NCBI GenBank assembly: GCA_030272815.1 | Contig: JAJSZT010000003.1 | Span: 1 to 64,000, forward strand | DNA length: 64,000 nucleotides | From: Deltaproteobacteria bacterium | GTDB taxonomy: Bacteria; Desulfobacterota; Desulfobacteria; Desulfobacterales; ETH-SRB1 | Reading direction: 5' to 3' | Notes under the pieces: model-generated | The model's database searches: none | Told to the model about the DNA's origin: nothing | The model's input: the letters and a program-made list of their open reading frames with translations, nothing else | Made by a program: the position numbers and the translations under genes | Shown here: piece after piece, positions 1 to 6,351 of the stretch | Position numbering within the stretch: position 1 is the first letter of the stretch | How the letters are laid out: every line of letters starts with the position of its first letter

Positions 1-543
1 CCCTCTGCTGAATCCCACTACACGATAAGCGCCCCTTACGGTTTGCTCACTCGATATTTCAACTGCCGTCGTATCCCTTCATTCGTGGTTTCCTCTCCTC
101 GCAGAGTTTGGCTCGCTGGTGGTCAGGATACGATCTTCCACCAACGCCGGGGATATTTAGTATACCGGCCTTCCCTATTCCGGTAATTTCACACAGATGT
201 CATAACGAGATACAGTGGGCCTCCCGGGGTGAACCTCGGCTACTTTCAGCGCACGATCGTCAGATATACGGAGTTTTCCATGATGGATATAGGACTTTAT
301 CCTGTGTTGCGGACTCGTCCCGGATTCCCCCGCCTCATCTGCCTGCCCTCTACCTTTCGGTACGGGACATACCTGTATGTCGACCCACGCTTTTGCCTCC
401 GGCCTCCTTCAGAAATTGCCTCGCGACAATCCCCTTGCCATTGGCTACCCTTCGCCTCCATCAGGCTGGGTCTGGACTTTACCTGAAATATGTGTCATTA
501 TTTCAAATAGCACCATTTAGCAGCCGGGCCTTGCCCGGCACAC
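1..543 (-). mobile_element. Probable group II intron, 5' part (ribozyme domain I side), cut by window edge
   Basis: Read on the minus strand, position 543 begins GTGTGCCGGGC, a good match to the conserved group II intron 5' end (GUGYG). It is followed by GC-rich, highly structured non-coding sequence with segments such as GAAGGGTAGCC and GGTCGACATACAGG, which resemble bacterial group II intron domain I. Open frames here (108-695, 229-486 on +) look like spurious antisense frames. The reverse transcriptase/maturase gene would lie beyond the left edge. The 5' splice point is only 10 bp past the stop of the DUF1566 gene, and a GC stem (GCCGGGC / GCCCGGC, about 523-539) lies at the junction. The identification is by eye and no covariance model was run. 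A retroelement RNA of another kind is the main alternative. Confidence 0.58.
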
Positions 544-553
544 AACCAAATCA

Positions 554-1147
554 TCAATTGTCGCCGCGAACTGGCCATACACCGCCGCCGAAGTCCTTAA
601 GGCCGACGCCCACGCGGCCACTGCCCATGTTCACGTTCCAGGCCTCGCCCGTATCGCCCGCAAACGTAGTACTGGACCAGTGGCCGCCGGACTGAACATT
701 GTCAAACGGATGCTCGCTGGGAAGGACCGGAGAATTCTGCGTGGTATCCACCAGGCTGGCCAGCTCCTCTACGGTGGGAAGCCGCCAGCCCTTGCGACCA
801 GCAATAATAAGAGTGCGGCAGTATATCATGGCAACCAGCCATGTTTTAGTCCCAACTATATTGGCATTCTTTGCCCAGACAAGCCCGGTCTCCTTGTCCA
901 GCACTGCCTCTCCGCCCATCACACATTCGAATCGACTGGAGTTACAGCCAGTCGTCGGATCACCGTCAGTAGAGTCCAGCTTCTGACTCCACGTGGGCGG
1001 GATTTCATCGAGCGTCTTCATGGTAGGTCCGGGAGCGGCGCTCGGTTCCAGATCACCCGCGCTAACCAGCCCTGGCAAGAACAGTGCCGTGGCAATAAAG
1101 GCCGTGATGATTGCTAACGCCAATATTGATTTTTTCCTTTTTCTCAT
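554..1147 (-). CDS. Secreted DUF1566 (Lcl, C-type-lectin-like) protein
   Basis: A 197-residue protein starting at ATG 1147 behind a strong AAGGAGGT ribosome site. Residues 1-30 form a signal peptide (basic MRKRKKS, hydrophobic core, VSAG). The rest is the DUF1566/Lcl fold: GLVWAKNAN, GWRLPTVEELASLVD, HWSSTTF and the terminal VWPVRG are hallmarks. These domains belong to the C-type-lectin/FGE-like superfamily and are known targets of diversity-generating retroelements. The last about 35 codons are rich in NNC/NNT codons (GGC, CGC, GTC, CTT, TTC) where family members often carry Asn, which is the pattern expected of a mutagenised variable region. A probable group II intron begins 10 bp after the stop. 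The ligand is unknown. Confidence 0.85.
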   Translation of the reverse strand: MRKRKKSILALAIITAFIATALFLPGLVSAGDLEPSAAPGPTMKTLDEIPPTWSQKLDSTDGDPTTGCNSSRFECVMGGEAVLDKETGLVWAKNANIVGTKTWLVAMIYCRTLIIAGRKGWRLPTVEELASLVDTTQNSPVLPSEHPFDNVQSGGHWSSTTFAGDTGEAWNVNMGSGRVGVGLKDFGGGVWPVRGDN

Positions 1148-1324
1148 TTTTCCGTACCTCCTTTGTTTGTTGGTAAATGCTTAGATGTTGTAATTGAGTG
1201 ATAGAAAAAAGAACATTCAACACTCCAGCACTTTAATACTCCAATACTCCGGCTCTACCCGCTCATTCCAAACTTTAAACGTATGCTATCAGATTGATTG
1301 TACCGTTTAATTTCTTCCTACGTC

Positions 1325-1450
1325 GGACAGCTCCATCAGGCTGCGTGGACCAGAAGACGAGTCAATCCTCTCCAGTAACTTTTCAGCCACTTTACAGTCG
1401 TCCGCTTTCAATGCGCTGTAGATGGCTTGGCTTGACAACTTACAGTCCAT
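1325..1450 (-). pseudogene. 5' fragment of SARP/BTAD regulator gene (duplicate)
   Basis: On the minus strand from ATG 1450 this encodes the same opening (MDCKLSSQAIYSALK...) as the regulator at 9761-10813, with scattered differences, and stops matching near 1325. It is a truncated copy of about 40 codons. The upstream flank also matches (1451-1510 with 10814-10872), so the copy belongs to the larger duplicated segment rather than to an independent gene. Confidence 0.7.
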
Positions 1451-1565
1451 TATACGAACACCCGGTTTTTGGGAGAACTTTTGGCGTTGCGCTTCATTTC
1501 ATCGTCATTTTAGCTTTATGAAACAAAAACAGGGCGAGCAAGAGCTTCAGGTGTGATCAATTTCA

Positions 1566-1588
1566 AAATCCCGCTTTTAGCGGGATTT
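1566..1588. terminator. Small hairpin, possible terminator
   Basis: Perfect 9-bp stem AAATCCCGC / GCGGGATTT with a 5-base loop, flanked by AT-rich sequence. It lacks a long U-tract, so the terminator function is only a guess. Confidence 0.35.
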
Positions 1589-1882
1589 GAGTGCATTAGA
1601 GATCGTTAAGAAAGAACCTGACAGGATTATGTATTTTTCTATAAAATTTCGCTGAACTGCAACCTTAGATTTAATTATTAACACGCAAGAATCATGCAAA
1701 ATTAAAGGGTTGCAAGCAAATGATACAATTTCAGATAGTTGACTGAAACGTATAGAAAAATAGGAAGACAATACCATAGATTTTAGTGTGAAATTGGGAA
1801 GTAAATTACATAATTTTATGGTAATTTTTTACACATATTCAGAGTCAGATAAGATAAGAGCGAGTAAAATATAGAACGAATT

Positions 1883-2066
1883 GAGTGTAACCAAAATAGA
1901 ACATTGGTAATTGGAAAAAACCAAAACGTAACAGTTCATCCCTATCGTCATTCCGGCGAAAGCCGGAATCCAGTTAAACAATACCCTTTTCGCATGGATT
2001 CCGGCTTTCGCCGGAATGACGGAGGGGAGTTGGATTATGGATAAATGTTCTATTTTGGTTACACTC
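1883..2066. mobile_element. 184-bp MITE with 23-bp terminal inverted repeats and 9-bp target duplication
   Basis: The ends are perfect inverted repeats beginning GAGTGTAACCAAAATAGAAC. GAACGAATT lies on both sides (1874-1882 and 2067-2075), and the homologous segment at 11194-11202 has that 9-mer once with no insert, so the empty site is preserved in the window. Inside (about 1947-2027) is a palindromic CGGCGAAAGCCGGAAT repeat pair of a kind scattered in many bacterial genomes. No transposase is encoded, so the element would be mobilised in trans. Confidence 0.85.
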
Positions 2067-2091
2067 GAACGAATTATCTGTTGAATATAAA

Positions 2092-2406
2092 TCAATTCCA
2101 GCGTATATTTATAAATAGTCGTTCACGGCTTGAAACTTGAAATTGGAAAGTAGAAATTGGGAAGAACAGTACAAAAGCATGAAGGCCAAATTTCCAATTT
2201 CTATTTTCTAATTTCAACGTGATATTTCCACCATCCTTAAGGTTGAAGTTTCTGATGCTGCCAACCTTATCACCTGGCTCATCATTTTCAATGTGGCTAT
2301 CTGTAAAAGCAGGATGCCAATCGGGCAAGGCATTAAAGTCTCGTATTCTTGCCCACACTTCATCAATGGGCGCATTAATAACAGAACTCCTAAAGATTTT
2401 AGCCAT
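2092..2406 (-). pseudogene. SRPBCC/START-like protein, truncated by a MITE-A copy
   Basis: From ATG 2406, behind GGAGGGAT, the first 60-odd residues (MAKIFRSSVINAPIDEVWARIRD..., LPDWHPAF, PGDKVGSIRNF) are a normal SRPBCC N-terminus of the polyketide-cyclase-like kind, usually about 140-150 residues. After KDGGNI the frame runs into the repeat element at 2115-2218, which supplies a low-complexity tail and then flanking sequence to a stop at 2092. The lipid/ligand-binding cavity cannot form without the missing half, so the product is probably non-functional. Confidence 0.75.
2115..2218 (+). repeat. MITE-A copy 1 (right end missing)
   Basis: Starts TAGTCGTTCACGGCTTGAAA and carries the family core GGGAAGAACAGTACAAAAGC and AAGGCCAAATTTCC. 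The usual right terminus (CCGTGAACGCTTAC) is absent, and the sequence instead joins SRPBCC coding DNA after CTAATTTCAACGTG. Either the element was deleted after insertion, or the junction arose by recombination at the duplication breakpoint. Confidence 0.8.
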
Positions 2407-2515
2407 AGCATCCCTCCTTCCGTGTTATTTAAAAGGGTTATAAGGCTGAACGGTGCTCGGCGATGGGTGTCCCTATCCCTATAGGCAATTATCTTCCTTT
2501 GGAGGTGTATAGACT

Positions 2516-4324
2516 TTATGGAACTACAACTTGATAGGTAAACCCATTACCTACGGCCGTACGTTTGCCTGCCACCAATGGCAGAAGGCCGCCGTGAACG
2601 TTTATGTCAACCTTATCACCAGTGCCTGCTGTACTCGGCGGAATTACGCGAACAGGCAAATAGATAGTATCCCCAGGTCGAAGCAAACGACCCTTTGCTC
2701 CCACAAGTAATCCCTTGCGCTCAATAGAAGTAAGCTTTTTTCTTTCGACTGGCTTGGGGCGTGGAGGCAGCACGACCTGCCAGCCAGGTGGAAGATCATC
2801 CACAAAAACCATGAGTTCCGCATCAACATCAAGATAATTTGTTGCCGCAACTACTAAGTTCGTTCCAACAACAGTCTCCGTTGTGTTGAAGTTTCGAATG
2901 GCAACATTACTGCTCCGCCGCGCCTCTGTTGTGAGCGGAAGGTCGCTATCATGCATGACTATGGCGCCAACGCACCAATGCCGTTCGCCCCAACTATTTG
3001 TACCAACTGGTACGGTCCAGGGAACCGTCACCGTCGTACCACCAGATGGAACGGTCAACGACGTTCGGCTGGCAATGAGTGTGGCATCCGGGTTCGGAAA
3101 CTCAAGTGAGATCCGCGGGTCAGTGTAGTAAATGTCCAACCGCACGTTGGTTTGGGTAGTCCCTATATTGTTTCGAATGCGGATGTTCAAATCGACAGTG
3201 GCGCCCTGATCAAGGGTAGCCGGAACAGTCCAGATATCCGGACTTACCCAGAATGCATGGCTCCAATTTGTACCCGTCCACACGGCCGAAGGTTCCACCC
3301 CGGTGTCTGCCGCATAGTCTTTCATCCACAATTCTCTCGCGCCTGCATCATGTATCAACGCCAGAGCCGCTGGCAGGTTCTCTTGATTGCTCGGTACAAT
3401 CTCCGCAGGTGGGGGGTCGAACCCACCCAAGCCTCCAGAGGCAGGCCTCAACTCGGGCGTGAATGCGGAAACACGATGTTCTCCCCAAAACCAGTCCGTG
3501 GTCTCTCCCGAAGCAGTGTATCCGATCGTCTCTGAATATGTGTGTCCATGCACTGCCTGTATTACATTGATACTCCGCAACGCAAGCTGCCGGAGCGTTT
3601 CTTCCCCAGAGGCGTCCATTGTGGTGTAACCCCACGGACGCAGAAAAAGCTCGCTGAAGCTGTGGTAGGTCAACATGGTCTTCAGGTTATCGAGGCCATT
3701 GACGAATGTTCTTAACGCCGAGATTTCAGGCTCGCTGAATGCTGCGGGCCCACGATACATGTCACTACTTGTGCTTCCCGAGGAACCACTCGAAAGGCCC
3801 CACTCGTAGCCCCAGTTCCGGTTCAGATCAACACCAAAAGTCCCATCTCCGTTGTTTCGTCGGTTCTTACGCCAGAAACGGTAGCCCGACGGGGACCAAG
3901 TGTAGGCAAATCCATCGGGGTTGACGACCGGAACAATCCAGATCTCGAGGTTGTTGACGTCTGCTTGTAGCTGAGGGTTGGTAGAATATTGGGATAGAAT
4001 TTGTTCCGCGAGATACAAAGCCATTTCGACACTGATCCATTCACGCGCATGATGCATGGCAACGAAAAGTACATCGCCTTCGTCAGATTCATCCGTCGCC
4101 ACGTTATCGGAGATTTTAAGTGCTTTGATGGGCATCCCACCATGGCTTGTACCAATGGTTGACAGTTGGGCTAGCCCCGGATAGGCCGCAACTAGCTCAT
4201 TTAAAATTGTATCGACCTGACTCGGACTGTGAAAGTTACTGAAGTCGATATCAGCATGCGATAACCCGGACAACGCAAATGTGAGGCTGAAAGCCCACAA
4301 CGTAGCTTTAATCCACTTTTTCAT
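2516..4324 (-). CDS. Secreted M14 zinc carboxypeptidase
   Basis: A 602-residue protein with a signal peptide (1-24, cleavage near SHA). The M14 catalytic set is complete: H92-A-R-E95 and H221 (in TYHSFS) as zinc ligands, R145-type substrate binding in DLNRNW (166-171), and the catalytic Glu in FTPELRP (E291). NPDG and RFWRKNRR are further family marks. Residues from about 345 to 600 look like beta-sandwich (CARDB/Ig-like) repeats, usual for secreted members and probably for surface or substrate binding. Its start overlaps the stop of the upstream lipoprotein gene by 4 bp (ATGA), so the two are translationally coupled. It probably removes C-terminal residues from peptides outside the cytoplasm. 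Confidence 0.93.
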   Translation of the reverse strand: MKKWIKATLWAFSLTFALSGLSHADIDFSNFHSPSQVDTILNELVAAYPGLAQLSTIGTSHGGMPIKALKISDNVATDESDEGDVLFVAMHHAREWISVEMALYLAEQILSQYSTNPQLQADVNNLEIWIVPVVNPDGFAYTWSPSGYRFWRKNRRNNGDGTFGVDLNRNWGYEWGLSSGSSGSTSSDMYRGPAAFSEPEISALRTFVNGLDNLKTMLTYHSFSELFLRPWGYTTMDASGEETLRQLALRSINVIQAVHGHTYSETIGYTASGETTDWFWGEHRVSAFTPELRPASGGLGGFDPPPAEIVPSNQENLPAALALIHDAGARELWMKDYAADTGVEPSAVWTGTNWSHAFWVSPDIWTVPATLDQGATVDLNIRIRNNIGTTQTNVRLDIYYTDPRISLEFPNPDATLIASRTSLTVPSGGTTVTVPWTVPVGTNSWGERHWCVGAIVMHDSDLPLTTEARRSSNVAIRNFNTTETVVGTNLVVAATNYLDVDAELMVFVDDLPPGWQVVLPPRPKPVERKKLTSIERKGLLVGAKGRLLRPGDTIYLPVRVIPPSTAGTGDKVDINVHGGLLPLVAGKRTAVGNGFTYQVVVP

Positions 4325-5046
4325 GATTGTCCCCCTCTTTTTATAGGCGCAGGCTCCGGTAATATCTCGACGTTATAACCCACGTCCTTGAGCTGATCGA
4401 TCTGGTAATCAAAGGCTCCCCCATAGATCACAATTTTGACCTTGCGGTCGGTCTGATGAGAGTCGATCGATTCCTTACGTTCTGGTTTGGCGCTATAGAT
4501 GTCAACCTCCATAGCGCCGATTTTTGCCACGTCTTCCATGCTCTCCACAGCGATTCGAACCTGACGTGGACGTGGCTCATGCCCCGAAATCGCTACGATT
4601 TGGGAGCCACTGCGTACGAGTGCTCTGAGCTGCCCTATTGTGGCGTCTACAATTAGATATTGTTTTTCACGGTTTATGATCCGTACACCATTGGCAACCA
4701 ATTCAGCTTCCGGAACTGAGCGATCAATGCGGACGACACGCCGGAATACATCGTACGCATTCTGCCTTTTGAGGTCATAACCCAGATCAACCAAGTGGGG
4801 TAGCTGGTTGGCATCTTCGAAGAAGAAGACGGTAAGCCCTTCCATCCGAACGACCTCGAGACCAAATTTCTGAACGAGCAGCGTCGCTTCGTCAGCATCC
4901 GCGACTTGGACACTGAGGATCGGCCTGGGGTCATTCGGTTCAAGATTCACCGGCTTACCCTCTATCTTTGGTTCACAGCCAGTCAAGAGCACCAAAGCAA
5001 CAACGCAAGACATGCTTACCAGCCTGCAGATTAGATGTTTAGACAT
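4321..5046 (-). CDS. Lipoprotein coupled to M14 carboxypeptidase
   Basis: A 241-residue protein with lipobox LLTGC (Cys24) after a hydrophobic leader, starting at 5046 behind AAGGAGGAA. No enzyme motif is seen. The body has two or three short alpha/beta units of similar pattern (for example VADADEATLLVQKFGLEVVRMEG, and the C-terminal FDYQIDQLKDVGYNVEILP). They resemble the repeats of carboxypeptidase activation propeptides. Gene coupling to the peptidase suggests a separately encoded propeptide, inhibitor or membrane tether. That role is inference from context and pattern. Confidence 0.7.
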   Translation of the reverse strand: MSKHLICRLVSMSCVVALVLLTGCEPKIEGKPVNLEPNDPRPILSVQVADADEATLLVQKFGLEVVRMEGLTVFFFEDANQLPHLVDLGYDLKRQNAYDVFRRVVRIDRSVPEAELVANGVRIINREKQYLIVDATIGQLRALVRSGSQIVAISGHEPRPRQVRIAVESMEDVAKIGAMEVDIYSAKPERKESIDSHQTDRKVKIVIYGGAFDYQIDQLKDVGYNVEILPEPAPIKRGGQS

Positions 5047-5085
5047 AATTTCCTCCTTAACTGATTGAATTTATGAGAAGTAAGC

Positions 5086-5127
5086 GGTGTCGGTGACAAC
5101 GACGAATGAATTGTCGCTGACACCCTT
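5086..5127. other. Imperfect inverted repeat
   Basis: GGTGTCGGTGACAA and TTGTCGCTGACACC pair with two mismatches around an 11-14 base loop. It lies between the lipoprotein start and the structured block at 5147-5480. Its function is unknown. Confidence 0.35.
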
Positions 5128-5146
5128 GTAATTGATTGTTTAACCT

Positions 5147-5480
5147 CATCCGCCTCTAATACCTTGTTTGCACAAGGAAACTTCCGGATCTCCCGAGTTC
5201 CCGAGCTACCCCTTTAAACACATGCCCCGCTCTCAGGCCCCGGTGGTGTCCTGAATACTCGCCATAGCGCATCCAAGACTGCTGCCTTCCAGTGCATGCA
5301 AACTGTCAGCTTTCCCTTCACACGTACAAAGGTTATCCTTACGGTCCACAACTCTACATTTTTCGGAGCTCAATCACACAGCCTGCATCCTTACTCTGCC
5401 CGGCTTAGGACTCCCGTTACCGGGTTTGCCCTCGGACTTCACTAATGATTTGCCGGCTAAGCTTTGATCATGTGGGACTT
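5147..5480 (-). mobile_element. Structured non-coding block, possible group II intron fragment of a second type
   Basis: Read on the minus strand this GC-richer, gene-free block contains phrases such as GGGAACTCGGGAGATCC, GAGGGCAAACCCGGTAACGG and GTGGACCGTAAGGATAACC, which recall conserved parts of group II intron RNA upstream of the maturase. It is unlike the sequence at 1-543. No maturase gene follows, so it would be a remnant. The recognition is by eye only. The gap from 5047 to 5631 holds nothing else I can name. Confidence 0.35.
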
Positions 5481-5631
5481 TCTTAACCTCAGCGCCAGAG
5501 CAAGCTCTGCAAAGAGGAAAATGACAGTTTTGTCACCCGATCACCCACTGGGTAACGATATCGAATTTCAAAGACTCTTTGCCTTATCCCAACGATTCGG
5601 ATTTATCTCGGCACGAGAAAGGTGTTGTTAG

Positions 5632-5943
5632 CTACGCTTCTCCTTCGCCGATTGGTTCAGCACTGGTTCCCAGGAATGCCCGGCCCGCCGTGAAGTAGAT
5701 ATAGACAGGCTTTTCGTTTCTAAGTACATCGATCACGTTTTCGAACATCGTGGAAGGCAAGTACATTCGGATGATCCCGCTACTTTCATAGTCGTTCTCA
5801 AAGAACTGACCAGGATCATTGAACCTAATCCACGCACGCACTTTTCCGGCTGTGTCCTTTAGCTGGATTTGAGCACGGTTTGTTTGATATCCAGAAGGAC
5901 TCCCGTAAAACAAAACGCTGTAGCTACCAATTGTGTAAGCCAT
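5632..5943 (-). CDS. 103-residue protein of unknown function
   Basis: Starts at ATG 5943 behind AAAGGAG. No signal peptide or membrane segment is seen. The sequence suggests a compact beta-rich domain: MAYTIGSYSVLFYG, RAWIRFNDPGQFF and KPVYIYFTAGRAFLG read as strands, with an acidic tail GEGEA. It sits between the C25 peptidase (upstream, same strand, about 400 bp away) and the lipoprotein/M14 pair. No family was recognised. It could be a substrate or partner of the C25 peptidase, but nothing beyond position supports that. Confidence 0.7.
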   Translation of the reverse strand: MAYTIGSYSVLFYGSPSGYQTNRAQIQLKDTAGKVRAWIRFNDPGQFFENDYESSGIIRMYLPSTMFENVIDVLRNEKPVYIYFTAGRAFLGTSAEPIGEGEA

Positions 5944-6260
5944 GATAAATCTCCTTTCATAAATGTTGAAGTTGATACTGCTACACGAATGATGAGATCG
6001 CTCTTTCCGTTTACCACCTCCCTTGTTTTCGCCTAACCGTTATCTCTTGAATAGAGAAAAAACATAAAATTTCGTGGGCTACGGTATAATCCTCCCTGCG
6101 ACTAATGTCACAATCTTACGGACATCCCCGACTCAACTCATTAATATTTAAGATGTGACCATGGCACCTCCCGCCGCAGCATCCATTAGGAGGATTCCGA
6201 CCGGACGGTTTCGCCTTATGTGGGTTATTCAGAAACTTGGAGAACGATTAGGATAAGCCG

Positions 6261-6290
6261 CCATCTAAAGCGCGACAGCGCTTTAGATGG
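6261..6290. terminator. Perfect 13-bp hairpin downstream of the C25 peptidase gene
   Basis: CCATCTAAAGCGC and GCGCTTTAGATGG form a perfect 13-bp stem with a 4-base loop, about 60 bp past the peptidase stop. There is no U-run, so it may be a Rho-independent-like 3' stabiliser or a protein site rather than a classical terminator. Confidence 0.5.
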
Positions 6291-6351
6291 TCGGACTTAT
6301 TCCTTTTGTTGGACCAAGTATCCCCGAACAGGTTGGCGTCCCATTTCTCCT

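Larger units (their letters stand above)
1324..2214. repeat. Left copy of a segmental duplication flanking the accessory island
   Basis: Positions 1324-1510 match 10687-10872, and 1672-2214 match 10994-11378 in the same order and orientation, apart from a 184-bp element inserted here. The piece between (1511-1671) is not alike. It contains the 5' regulator fragment, an AT-rich non-coding stretch and a MITE-A copy. The segment between the two copies, about 8.5 kb, holds the peptidase island. No gene is seen between 1451 and 2091 apart from these repeats. Confidence 0.8.

Noticed and set aside
108-695. Plus-strand frame of 195 codons
   Set aside because: Pro/Leu/Arg-rich antisense frame over the intron-like RNA and the DUF1566 3' end; no ribosome site or family resemblance.
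1294-1521. Nearly identical plus-strand frames at 1294-1521 and 10708-10938 as a repeated gene
   Set aside because: Both are antisense to the SARP 5' end and its upstream flank; the repetition comes from the segmental duplication.
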